Source: Copromyces sp. CBS 386.78 (taxonomy: Eukaryota > Ascomycota > Sordariomycetes > Sordariales > Sordariaceae). Taken from it: a DNA stretch of 64,000 bases. This document shows positions 22,901-36,700 of this stretch, one piece after another; the first letter of the stretch is position 1; every line of letters begins with the position of its first letter. The translations under genes and the position numbers were made by a program. The DNA is taken from contig MU839105.1 in assembly GCA_030685235.1 (NCBI GenBank), forward strand, positions 372,001-436,000. Direction: 5' to 3'. The notes beneath the pieces were generated by a model. The model was not told where the DNA came from and did not search any database. It saw only the letters and a program-made list of their open reading frames with translations.

Positions 22901-25332
22901 TATTTTCTTATTATTATATAAGCCGAAGTAAACCCTTCTATCGGCGTTAATTCGCTATCTATTAATTAATTTAAATTACTTTTTCTTCGTCTTTTAATAG
23001 GATTTAGGACTATTATTGGCGGTCCTTTAGTTAAAATAGGCTTTATTATTATAATTAACCCTTCTAAACGTATTCGCCTACTCTTTTTTAAAAAGGGTAA
23101 TATTTAAATACTATTTCTAATTATTTTTTAATACCTTTCGGTCGGCTCTCCTTCGGCTCCTACCTTTGTAGCCTCGCCCTGTAGGCTTAGCCGTCGTCCT
23201 TCCGCTATTAAAAAAGGTAAAAGTAAGGATATCGGTCCTATTCCCTTTATAGCTACTCGTTTAAAACCTTTTTCTAACTCTTCTATCGGTAATTAATTAT
23301 TTATAGCCCGCCGTTCTCCCCGGAAGCGGGATATATTTAAAATTGCTATTAGTACTAATAATCCTAATAAATATTATAAATAGTAGGTCGGTTATAGGTT
23401 TTCTTTAGTAGATTATTAAATTTTTTATTTATTTTTTAATATTTGAACTTTCTATTTGCTTTCCCGTCGGCTTCGTACTAAATTATTTAATATAAATATA
23501 ATTCTTTATAGTAGAATGGAATTCTCTTTATTTATTTTATTAATTTATATTATTTTATTTCTTATATATTTATTACCTAATCTTTTAATACTTAGAGAGC
23601 GCTTTTTACGTATTGTATAAGTATTTTACCGGTTCTTAAATATTATATTTAACGGGCTATCCTGTCTATTTAATTAAGAATTTTTCGTCTACCCCTTTCC
23701 CTTAATAATTTATAATTTCTTCTATTTCCTATTTATTTTAATTTTCTATTAATTCCGGTAATAGTATTTCGTCGGCAACTTTATTATTAATCTTCTATAG
23801 TTCGAATAAATTTATTAGGAATATATTATATATTTTCTAATATTTTGTAAGTAGGATAATTCGGTATACTTAGGATCCAATCCGTTTAACTACTTTAATT
23901 TTAATAAAAGTAAGTGTAAATTTACGATTTTAAAAACGAAAATTTTTAATAGATAATTTTATAAAGTCGCTTAATCGGAATTCGATCGGCGTATATCGTT
24001 TATTATACCCTTTTTTTTAGCTGTTAACGGCCCATTCCCAATATTGGTGTATAAACTTCTATACGGCTTCTAAACGTTATAAATGCTCCTTTACTCTTTA
24101 AATTTTTAATTCGTAATATCCTTCTATATACTTAATTATACGAAAATAGAAATTATATAAGGCTTCGAATAGCGATACTCCTATAATTACGTATTTAGAA
24201 TTATTATAAGCGAATTTAACCTTTTATAATTAGCGGGATTATATAGTACTATCCTTTTTAATTGTATTAATAAAAAGGAGCTTTTTAATTATTTAATATA
24301 TTTATTCCGTTTATTTATTAATTTAAAAGTAAAACGCGGTAAATAGCCGACGTAATATACTTCGGGTCTTAATAAACTCTTTTTAAAATTCGCTAATAAA
24401 TAATTTATTCTTATTATTAATAATTCTTAAGGGGGAGCTAAAGCGATATTATACGTATTTATAGAAGAGATTAACTATTTCCGCGGCGTTAAAGGTCTTC
24501 TTAATAAATATTATTATTATAAATTTTATAAACCGATCGATAATAATTAAAATAATATTGTATATATTATTGTAAAGCTTTTAATTCGGTAGTAAGCTAA
24601 TAATAAAATTTATACTAATTTTTTAAAAAGGTTATTCTAATAATAGTAAAGACTATAAATCTCTATAGGACTTATATTTAAATTATTATATTCTTTAATA
24701 TAGTTCGCATCTATTAATATATTCCTTTATATCGGTAACCAAATTTTTTTAATAGAACTTTTTTTTAATTAAGTCCAACGTCTTAGGAATACTTATATAA
24801 TTTGCCCTCGGGTTGTCGTAATAATTATATAAAAATTCCTTATATAATAAACCTTTATTAAGGATTACTAACCGTCCTTTAAATTATAAGACCCTTTAAT
24901 TGTTTAATTTATACCCCTTAATTATAAAGTTTTATATTCGTACGGCCGCCGCTAAATCGGCAATATTAGGATTTTTAAGCTAAAATTCCTTTATAATAAT
25001 ATAAAACTCCTAATTCTCTTTAATTACGAAAGGGTACTCCTTATATAAGATCTTCCTAGCGATCCTTTTAAATAGGATTTAAGGGAATGGGTTATCTTTT
25101 AATTCGGTTTCCTATATCTAATAAGTCGCCGATTAAATAACCTTTTTAATTTATTTAACGAATAAATAAATTATAAACTATTTCTTATATTCGTAAAAGA
25201 ATTTTATTTCGAATATTTTCCTTATTTCGAAGGAGAATTATTATATTAGCCTTAATTTCCGTTAGAATATTAATAGAACGTTGCTATATTTTATCTCCCC
25301 CTTTATATAATTTAGCCTCTTAAATAAACTAT
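22900..25332 (-). pseudogene. Retrotransposon A integrase part of pol (cut off by element B)
   Basis: The minus strand around 24440-24545 reads, across RIP stops, IILIIIDRFIKFIIIIFIKK then NLFYKYVQYRF. This corresponds to the integrase core block around the first catalytic Asp in Gypsy elements (V-x-D-R-x-T-K, then a helix and R-F-G-x-P). It continues the pol frame that is interrupted at 40095/25333 by insertion of element B. Exact ends are unknown. Confidence 0.65.
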
Positions 25333-25897
25333 TAATTTAGGGAATTTTTTCACGTTTTTTTCTTTAGCTGAGGACCACGGGGTCATTAAGGGAGTAGGGT
25401 AGTTCATTATAAGTAGGAGTAGATTAGCTGCTTAGTTAAGTGCTATTGGTTATAGGTTTGAGCCTTGAAGATAAAAGGAGAAGGAATCTCCTTCGAGATT
25501 TGAGAAGAGAGATAGGCAGTTTAGATTAAATAATATTCCTTCTTAGAAGAATGTATTCGAATTCTGATCCTAGATTCGTTTTCCCGTGCTAAGTTTATTT
25601 TTCCTTTACTTCGTAATCCCCTCTTAAGAAGATTGACGTTTAAATTTACTCCCTTAACCTTTTTCGAGGATCTGTTAAAATGTAATACTTTAATGTTAGC
25701 TCTAATTTCTTTTAAGTAGTCGATAGTTAGTATATAAGGATCTCCTCGTTTTTATTTTACGGATAGGATTTATTTTACGGTAAATTTGCTCTCTTCTTTA
25801 AAGTATTAATTCTTATAATCTTTATATTAATTAAATTAATTTTTCTATAGTAGGGAGTTAGTCTTTCTTCTTATATAGTATTTTCTATTCTAAATTA
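25333..25897 (+). repeat. 5' LTR of retrotransposon B
   Basis: 565 bp, a direct repeat of 39531-40095. Differences are almost all C/T and G/A transitions. The exact first base is set by equal length, the TG/TA start and the CTAT duplication. Confidence 0.85.
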
Positions 25898-28800
25898 AAT
25901 AGTAATAAAGACGAAATGAGTTTCAAATTCTTAATTAAATTAGTTAATATAAATTCGAAGAATCTTCGGCCGAGACTTTTTATAAACGTTGAAGCTATCC
26001 CCGCTTCCTTCGGGATATTAATTTAAAAGTTAAAAGTTGAATAATAAATAATTAATTATTTCTTTCGGTAAAGAAATCTTTTATTCAATTTAATAAAGAT
26101 TTTAATTCCGAATATATATAGATTTTAGGCTCTTTATTTAATTTATAATTTGCTAATACTTTTCGACGAGTATACTAATCCCTTTCCCTTCTTTAATTAA
26201 ATTATAATCGATATAGAATATAAAAACGAATTATTTTGAACTATTAATTTAGTAAAATAATAAATTAGAAATTAGAGAATTAGTAGTTTAAATTATATAG
26301 TAAATTAGAGACTACGAATTAGCAATAAATAATAGATCTTTCCTTTATTACTTCTACTTATATTCAATATAGATATTTGTAATTTATATACTGAATTCCT
26401 CTTTAAAATAATTACGACCTTTTTGGGGTATATTATATTAATATTTTAAATAGTTCTAATTAACTTTTTACGAATAATTAGCTTCTTATTAGAGGTAAAT
26501 ATAATTAGAAGGGCGGTATTTACTTCTTATTAGGATAGTAGTTACTATTAAGTAAGCGAAATTATAACTAGACTTCCGAATTAATATAGTATTTAATACT
26601 TTAATTATTTTAATTGAAATATAAATACTTTAATTTAAATAGTATAAAGGTATTTAAAAGATAAGAAGTATTTTAATAAAGGATATTAAATTTACCCGTT
26701 TCCGAATAACTATATTAATTTAAGATATAATTTTATACAATTACTAATATATTTCCCCCTTTATTATAATATTTTAACTTAAAGACCCTTACTTTATAAT
26801 TAATTATTATTAAATATTATATTTAATACTTTTTCTTCCCCTTTTATTCCGAAAACCTCTCTTTCCCTTAATATTTAGAAGTTTACTATATCGGGAGTTT
26901 TTAATTTTACCGCTTTCTTTACTAGGGGTAATATTATAATTTATATCCGTAATATTAGCCTTAAGAGGAAATTTAATAGTAAGAAAGTTATTAAATATTT
27001 TAAATTCTTTGAAGAAGAGGTTAAATACATTAATTTTAGTAATAACGAATTTAAAATTACTATTTAAATCGGCTAATATAAAAAGTAGCCTAAAAACGTC
27101 GTTAAAAGTATCTTCCGCTAATTTAAAATTAATATTAATATTATTTAGGAGAATTTTACTTCGGCTTTTAAATTACTTATAGAATTAAAGATTTTAAATA
27201 GACCGATAGTACGTTTATTACTTTAAAGAAATTTTATATTAAATATATCCCCTATAATAAGATAAAGATTATTAACACTATTTTTAATTATTTTGCCCTT
27301 TTCGCCCGTTAGTCTTTTATTAATTGCAATAGTATTAAGGATTTAGCCGTTAAGATTTTCTATAAGAAGTTATATATTAATACTAAGTATATAATTATTA
27401 TTTTTATATATAAATTTAAGGAGGAAATTTATTAAATAAATTAAATTACTTTCGTTAATAAATTTAACGACTTTATTATTAAATAGTTTAATAAAATCGA
27501 TATTTTTAAATTTTTAGCCTCCTCTGATTCTAATAAAGAGGAGCTTGTTATTAAGATATATAAATTTTTTAGGAAGGTTATTAAATTTAATAATAATATC
27601 TTTTCCAAAAATAATAGTATTTTAATTATTAAGAAAATTATTTAAATTATTACGAAAGAGTTTATTAAAAAGTAATCCGTTATTAATAGGACTATAGATA
27701 AATTTGCTAATAGCCTTAGGAAATTAGTAATTTAAATTACTTAAAATATTTACCCCCTTTTTTAAATACCCTTTCTTACCCTTTAATAATTTATTGTCTA
27801 TTACCTTTTTTAAATTTAATACTTTTTTATTTAAATTAATACCGTTTAAATTAATATTATATTTATTAGTAGTTTTAATCGAAGTAGAATTTAATACCCA
27901 TTATTTAGTAATTATTAATTTTTTAACGAATATTAGAAAATTTGTTATTAGTATAAAGGAGATTACTTTATATATAAGTACGCTAAGAAAGATATAGACT
28001 TTATATATAAATATTATTCTTTTTAAAAGGTTTAGGTTTTTAAGGGTATATTATTTATCGTTTTCTTTAGCCTTAATTATAATTATAAGAATTATATAAA
28101 TTAAGAGCTATATTATATTATATAAAGATAAAGGAAGGTTAGAAAATTATTAAAATTTTTAATTACTTTAAAACCGAATTATTTTATTTATTCTAATTTT
28201 AAAATTTGGGAATTTAAATAGTATAAAAGTAGAAATCTTAATAAGCCCGACTATATTTTAAAGTTTAATATCTTCTATTAAAGTATTAGAGGAAAGTAGG
28301 AGGAAATATAGAAATTAAAGGGAAAGAAAATATTAATTTTAATTAATATTATTTAAATTAGGAAATATAATTACTTTTATAGTCCGATATTAGAGGTTCG
28401 AAAGTAGGTCGTTTTTATATATACTATTTTAAGTAGAAATAAGGAATTCCCTAGTAAATTTCCGAAAGTTATAAAATTAATTAATTTAGGAGATAAAGTC
28501 GAAATTAATATAATACTTTTAATTTTTATAATAGTTATTATTTTTAAAGAGATTAAGAAAGTTCGGGTTTCCAAAGGTAATTTTTTTAATAATACCTTTA
28601 TATTCTTATTTATCCCCCTTATTTTAACTGTTAATATAATTAAGAAAGGAGTTAAGCGTAACGTTAATATTATAGAGGAAAAGTAATCCGTTTTTAAATT
28701 TATTATTAAGAAGGTTAAAAAGGTCTATTTTTTTAATTAGTTTAGAAATTTTAAAGTTTATAACGATATTACGGATTTAAAGGAGTTCTACCTTATAGTT

Positions 28801-29320
28801 GCGAAATTTATAAATATTAAAGTTTTGGTTATTATTAAAGATATTATTAAATATAGCTTTATTAATACTATAGTTATTTACCGTTAGGTAGATTTATTCG
28901 CCGATACTATTTATAATAATAATTACGATTTGCTTAAATTTAAATTTAAATATAATAGTTATATTACCCGTAATAATACCCTAAAAGCTAATAAATTTAT
29001 CCTTATTATGCTTAAAGGATTTATTATATTTAAAGGATTTATTTAAGTTAATACTATAAGTATTAAATAGAAATTTATTTGTAATTATATTTTAATTAAT
29101 TTTGTCGAATTAATAAAGGAGAATATTTAAGCTATTTACGGTTAGGTCGATTGGCTAATATTCATTAATATTCTTTTAGAATAGTAGAAAATTAATAAAT
29201 TTAAAATTAAGTTAATTAAGAGGGTATTATTCTATAATATTTCTATTAATATTATTAAATACGTTGAAATATTTATTTTAATTTTAGGGAATAGGGTTAC
29301 CCGATTTTTTATATTACCTA
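25898..29320 (+). pseudogene. Presumed gag region of retrotransposon B
   Basis: About 3.4 kb between the 5' LTR and the protease-like motif. It is AT-rich with many TAA/TAG codons. Charged, Lys/Glu-rich plus-strand remnants around 26.8-28.4 kb fit a degraded gag, but no zinc knuckle or named motif could be read. Confidence 0.4.
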
Positions 29321-29329
29321 TATTAATAA

Positions 29330-32300
29330 TTTCTATTAAAACGAAAAGAGGGGAGAAAATTGCTACCTTATTTAATATAGGAGTTAAATATAATATTATT
29401 TATAAAAAATTAGTAAATTATTTCGGTTTAACGAATATTAATATTAAAATTATTAATATTAATAATAATAATAATTAGAAGGGATTCTTTAGTAAAATTT
29501 ATAAAAAGATTTATTTATTCGATAAAAATAAAGAAATTTATTTTTTATTATTAAAAATTATTTACTTAATTATAAGATTATTTTAGGTTTCCCTTTCTTT
29601 TAGGACGCTAATATTTATATAAAGTACAATAAGAATAGGAAGAATTATACTTCTATTATTATTAACGAAATAGTAATCCGTATTATTCTAACCGTTGCCC
29701 TTGAAGTATACAAAAGCGGTGAAAATTTCGAAGCTTAGAAGTTAATTAAAGTCGATTAACGGGTTTAATTCCCGAATAATATTTATAGCCTTTATATAAT
29801 TCGGTAGAAATAACGTTATAAATATTAGTTTTTTAGTAAAGATAGAATTACCGAATTAAATAGAATTTGAGGAGGATAATAAAAAAATTATTATATTTAC
29901 GGATAAAATAGTAGAAAATTTAGTAAAAATATTATTTAAAGAAAAGGAAAAGTATAAAGTATTATAAAAAGTTTAGGGGATTATTAGAGAAAGAGATGTT
30001 AATTTTAGGGTTAATTCGGGTTTAGAGAATACTATTCGGCTACGTTCAGTATAAAGTAAAAGAAGAAATTTTAAAATTAGTATTAAAAAAGATTCGGAAG
30101 AGTTAAAGGTAATGGTTATTCTTCGGTAAGTAAAGAGGAGGATTAAAAAGGTATTAGTAAAGGAATTTAAAAAAGTTGTGAGGAAATTTGTAGGGAAAGC
30201 GAGGTAAATACCGACGATTTTTTACGTATAAATTAATATTATATATAAGAAGGTCAGTTAAAAAATTAATTTAATTAATAATGCGGGTTTTAATAGGTTA
30301 AAACTAATAGGAAATTCTAATTAGAAGGTAAATAAATAAGTTTAAATATAAGAGTAGATTATTAATATTTTAGAGAATTTTAGTATAGAGTAGGATAATT
30401 ATATTATTCTCCAATTTACGGAGTTGATTAGAAGGTTGAAATTAACCGAAGAGCGTTTTTAAATTATAATTAAAATAGTTTAAAGTATTTTAAACGATGG
30501 CGAAATTAAATTGTTTATTTATATCCTTTATAATAGGGAATATACTCTTATTTAGGACTTTATAGAATGTAGAAAATTCGATCCCGATATAGTTCCCCCT
30601 TAGTAAATTTATATTATCCTATATTTAGCCCAGTAAGTTAAGGCTATCCTTATTTTTAAGGCTTTTTATAATTAAGTATATAATTTATTTAAAGAAAGGA
30701 TAAAGAAGGGAATTTTCGAAGAAAGTTATATTATTTACTAAAATAATTAGTTTTTCGTTATTAAGAAGGATAGAAGTGTACGTTTAATTAATAATGCTTA
30801 GAAGATTAATTAGGTTATTTTAAGAAATATAAATTTACTCCTAGGTTACGAAGAATTTAATAAAGGTTTTGGAAGTTATAAAATAATTTCTCTATTCGAT
30901 TTCTTTTCTAACTATGATTAAATCCTTTTCGAGGAGATTAGTAGGGATATTATTATTTTCTCTATACTTTTTAATTATTTTAGGATAATGATTTTGCTTT
31001 AAGGAAGTATTAATTCTATTATTTAATTTATGAGGGTAATAATTAGAATGCTCTACAATTTAATTTCCGATATTTGCTAACCTTATTTTAATAATATTTA
31101 TATTAAAAGCCTTCGGATAGATTATAATAGGGAGGAAATTAATATAAAGGGAATTAAGAAATACGTTTTAAAATATTTAATTAATATTAATAAAGTTTTA
31201 TTTAATATAGAATTAGCCGGAGGAATTATTATAATTACTAAATTTAATTAATATTAGAACGAGGCTATATTTGTAGGATATTTTTGTAATTCCGACGGGA
31301 GATTTTTAAATAAAAATAAGGTTATAAAGATTAATAAATAAATTTATTACGAATATTAATTAAATAAGAAAAGTAAAGAAGTTGAGTAGGTTAGAGTTTT
31401 TATTAGAATTATTAAATATTATAGGATTTAAATTAAAAATTTTAGTATTATTATAATCCTTTTTTATATATTAATAAAAAAGGGAATTAAATAAATTTAG
31501 ACCGAGAATAAATAATTTATAATAGAATACTTTTAATATTTTATAATTATTATTCCGATTTTAGTAACTTTTATTTACGATAATCCGAAGTATAGTATAA
31601 TTTATTTTATAATTAACGTTTCGATCGAAGGATAGGGAGTAATATTAGAATAAATTGGCCTTAATAATAAAAAATACTTTTATAAATTCGAAAGCGGGAT
31701 TTAGTTAGAAGTTAAAAAATAATATAATACTATTAAGAGGGAGTTTTAAAGTTTCTTCTATATTCTTAAACGTTTACGAAAATATTTATTCGGCGTTTAC
31801 TTTATTATTAAAATAGATACTATAATATTTATATATTAATTTAATAGTATTGTTAGTAACGTCCTTAGTACTTTATTAATAAAATAGATTATTTGGATTA
31901 AGATTTTCAATTTCGAAGTTAAATATATTTTTAAAAGTAAGAATATAGTTATTAATAGTTTATTTTATAAACTTCTAAAGCTTTTTAATTTTTACGAGAA
32001 GGAGTACGAGGTAGATATTAACGATTTCGTAGATACGTAGATCTATTCTATTTTCGTTATTTATATTAATATTTTAAAATTTATTTTTAAAGGAAATTGG
32101 TTAGATTTATTATACGAAATCTCTATTTATTTGATAATATATAAAGTTTTTAACCGTTTAAAGGGATCTATTCTTAAATGTTAGTTTTATAATAATACTA
32201 TAAGATATTTTATTTTCGAAGGAGTTCTTTGGCTATAATTAACGAATTTTTCGTAGTTTCTACGGAAGTTAGTTAATAGTTTTGCGGAGTGTAAGTAAAT

Positions 32301-33780
32301 TATATTTTATTATTATAATAAGGTAGGTTATTAAGGAAGGGAAGGGATATATTATTATATTATTGAATATTATTATTGGAAAAGTATATATACCGACGTA
32401 GAGGAATTGATCCGTTTTTATTTAGTTTATTAGAAATATAATTTTAAAAAGTTCGAAGATAAATATTAGTAGATATTTCCTAGTATTTAATTTATACGAA
32501 AATAGATTTTTGATATTTAATTTATATTTAGTATAAGTAGAAAGAAAGTGCTTTTATTGGAAGTTAGAAATGATTTTATTAGTTACGTAGAAATTATTAT
32601 TTTATTTAATATTAAAGTAAAGAATGTTTAGAAGTTCTTTAAATTAGTTTTTTTCTATTAGGGATTTCTTATTTCTATTTTAGTAAATAGTAATTTAGAG
32701 TTTATAGGAGTGTTTAAAGAAGTAATTAATTTATTGGGGATTTTAAGGTACGTTATTACCCTTTATAATTCGAGGACGAATAGATTAAACGAATAAAGAT
32801 ATTCGATTATTATTACCTCCTTAATTAAAATTACCGATAGGAATAATATTAATTAAAAATTATATTTACTTTATATTCTTTTTATCGATTATATAATAAT
32901 AAGAGGTAATTATAAATATATTCCCTTTTAATTTACTTATAATTATAATTCGATTACCCTTATTGAATTTAATTTACTTTCTTAGAGAGTAGTAAATTAG
33001 GAAAACGATAATAAGTATATAATAAGAAAAGAATTAATTTCTATTATAATTACTATATATATAAATATTAAATATTATTTTATTTAGGTAGCTGAGAAAG
33101 TTGTAGTAGTAAGAGAAAAGGTTACTAATTATTATAATAGGTATAATTAGTAAAGGATAAGATTTTTAAATGGTTAAATCGAAGAGGAAGATTTAGTATT
33201 AATTTACGATAGTATCTGGCGTATTAATATAAATTTTAGTAGGAAGTTAATTTATTAGTAGAGAGGTTTATATTATATCAGCCGAATTTCGGGTAATATT
33301 TATTATATTAGGACTTTCGATAGCGTAGAAATTAATAAGCTAGTTAATTTTTAAAGGATTAAAAAATTTATTGTAAGGGACGGTATAATATTAATAGTAA
33401 ACGAGCCTGAAGTTTTATTAAATTAAATTAATTTCGAAGGAGGATAAGGAGATTTTAAGTAATTTAATAACGGAATAATATTAGAGGAAATAGGATAGCG
33501 AGATTTAGGTATTAGTTTAGACGAAAAAAAGATAGTATTTAAATTATAGTAGGTAATAAAATTTCGTACTAAAGTATAAAAAGTAAAAGCGGTAAAATAG
33601 AATTAACGTTTAGAGATCCTTTTATTGAATATTAAATTACTAGGTAATTAGGAAAAAATAAATTCCGAAGAAGAGGAGGAAGAGTTTTAATAGAGGAACG
33701 GATTCCGAATATAATATTAGATTTAATCCTATAAAATACTATAGGCGATGAGGAGATTTATATTCCGACTGAAATTTTTA
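29330..33780 (+). pseudogene. Retrotransposon B pol: protease, reverse transcriptase, RNase H, integrase
   Basis: Plus-strand motifs in order, read through RIP stops. ATLFNIGVKYNII near 29365-29400 is a degraded retropepsin D-T-G block. FVIKKDRSVRLINNA near 30753-30800 and LFDFFSNYD near 30890-30920 are the reverse transcriptase D-F-F-S-G-Y-D block. VGYFCNSDGRF near 31272 is the thumb/connection block. An RNase H tail (WIKIFNFEVKYIFK) lies near 31895-31940. An integrase with Tyr in place of knuckle residues starts near 32290 and runs to about 33.3 kb, followed by a charged tail. The order PR-RT-RH-IN identifies Gypsy (Metaviridae-type). Confidence 0.75.
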
Positions 33781-36700
33781 ATCCGATATTTTTCTATTCT
33801 TTTTTCTTTTTTCTTTTTATTTTTCTGCCTTTTCCTTCCTTAATTTCCTCCCTATCCCTATATATTAAAGATGTGTTTTTTTATTTCTTCCCCCTATTAT
33901 TTTAATCCGAATTTATATCTTTTTATTTATTTATTTTATTTTTTTCGTTTGAAAGTTCGAATAAAGGGAAGTCCCTATTAATTCTATAATATAAATAATC
34001 CCGACTTATTTTTAGCCTTAATATATTAAAGGCCTTTAGGGAATTATAAATTTGGGTAGGAGTAGGTTTGGAATATACGATTAAGAAATTGGCATATTAT
34101 TTAAATATAATTACTATTTTTAATTTAAAGAATAATTTATTTTATAAAATTCTAGAAGGGAAGAGATTTATTTGGGCTACCCTTTTAAAGGAAGATTTTT
34201 TTAAGGAAGACCTATTTTTTTATTAGTTATTTCTACCGCTTAGAAACCGCTTTTAAAGCTATTTTATCCGTACTATTAATACTTTAATTTAACGGATATT
34301 TCTTTATACTCTTTAATTAAATATAATATAAACTTCGCTATTTATAAAGGTAATTTAAATTATTAGAATTAAAAATTACTATTAAAAGCTACCTAAAGTT
34401 ATTAGAAAGGCTATTTAGCTTTTGGATTCGGGAAAACTATTTAAATATTAGAAGATTTTACTTTTTTAGTTAAATAATTTATTACTAATTACCCTACTAG
34501 GAGGTCTTAGATTAAAGGAAGAGAAATACCCGATCTCCTATTACTTCTCCTAAAGAAAACAATATTTTTGGGCTATTTCGAATTATTATTAACTATTAAA
34601 ATAGTATAATAGAGTATTAACGCTTAGCGAAGGAAATAATACGATTTACCTTCTTAGCTTTTTATACTATTTAAGACTATTAAAATTTAGGGCTGTTTAA
34701 TTAAATATAAATTATTAAGGGCCGACTTTTAATCTTATACTTTTCTTAAAAAGAGAGACGATAAGACTATATAAAATTACTTTCAATTATTTTATTATTA
34801 ATAATTTATATACGTAGAATTAAATATTAAATTAATAAAATATTAGTAAAGCTATTTAAACGAATAATACTTTTTAATAATTAGTTCGTTATAAATTACT
34901 TCCCAGCGCTTCGATATAATTCTAATTAAGCGTTTAAAAGGAAATCTCTACCTTTAGAGCGTAATATTTATAAAGGATAATAATTTTATTCCCATTCTTT
35001 AAATATATTTATATTTTATTGCTCTTTATTCTTATTATTTTTACTTTTATTTATTTTTTCTATTCTTTTTACTATTTTTGTTATTAAAGTTTTTTATTTT
35101 TGTGCGAAAGCGGTATTTTGGGCTTTAACCGCTTTCGAAGGGAAAATATATTATAAAATAAGGAGTATTATTATTATATAGAGATCCGTACTAAGAGAAA
35201 TATATTGAGGAATATATTGTATAATATTATTTTTTCTCTATTAAATTATTACTACCTTTTTTTATCCCCCCCCCGAAAAATACTAATAGAATTACCCCGC
35301 CCCGAAATTTTTTCGTAAAATCTCTTCTTCCCTAAAACTGACCGATAACCCTTTATCCTAAATTCGGAATTATTAGTTAGGAATATATTAAATATTGCGA
35401 GAAGAACGAAAACGCTTCCGAATTAGTTAATTATCCTTATTTTCGTTAGGAATAACCTTTTTTTTAATTAGCGTAAGTAAATAAAGTAGTTTCGCGCTCC
35501 TAAATTTATTATTAATTTTAATACCCTTAATATTTAAGCCCTTCCCTTTTAACTTTAAAATTTCTACTTCGTACTAAATATATTTAAATTATTATACGGG
35601 ATTTTAAGGTATAGGATTAGAATAATAAGACTATTAAAAAGGAATAAAACTTTCAATCGATATTAAAGAACTTCTATTCTTATTTTTAAATAGGAGATTA
35701 TATTCTCTATTATAAAGATTTTTATAATATTAGTTGAAAGTTTTAAGGGTTTTAAAGAATTTTTAAGAGGTAATATAGTCGATAGCTTTTTTAGTATATT
35801 AATAGTAATTAGTATAGATCCCCCCTTTAATATTCCGACTTATAGAGATATATCCAATAAAAGGAATTTATATAAGTAGAGTTTCTTATTATTATTTATT
35901 AATATAAATTAATGTAAAGGTTTTTTAAAGATAGGCGACGTAGTAAATATAAGTAATTTAATTTTTGAAAGGAAGATATAATTAATAAAAGAAATAGAAA
36001 TTAATACCCGACTTAATTATTTATTTTTATTTAAATATTTGAATTATTAATATTAGGATACGCTTTTTCTTAGAGTTTAATAGAGAGTTGTAATACTTTT
36101 AAAGCTAATTACCCTTCTTTTCGATAAAAATTGGATTATAAAATTTCTTACCGAAAATATTTTTTATTACTTTTAAAATAATCCTTTAATATTCGATAAA
36201 TATATTAAAATTTTTAATAAATTATAAAAGGAGAATAATATTTTTAAATAATTTTTATTATAAATAGAATAAGCTTATAGTTTATAGTACGCGGAGGGTA
36301 TAGATCTTTATATATTTCGCGAAGGTGAAGTAGGTTATAGCGTATAAAGTATTTTGAAGGCTATTTGTAAAGATAAATAGGCGATAGTTGAAGTTGATAT
36401 AAATTTTGGAGAGGATTTATTATTTACTATTAGGATGCTTATTTATATAGCGAGCCTAATCTATTATCTTTAAAGGAAATTAAGGAACGGGAATCGAATT
36501 TTTAGGTATAATTAAATAGTTATAGATATTTATTTATAGTTTTTTAATATTTTAACGAGGCTATAGAATTATATTAAAAGTAGAAAGAAATAGGAGATTA
36601 GTACGAATTATAGCTTAAATAGGGTTAGTTATAGAAGGCGAAAAAGAAATTAAGGATGAGGATATAGTATTAATATAAGAAAGAATATGGGTAAAATAAT

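Noticed and set aside
27794..28574. Short open frames in the AT-rich block
   Set aside because: Random AT-rich frames inside retrotransposon B; the coding remnants of the element lie in other frames with RIP stops.
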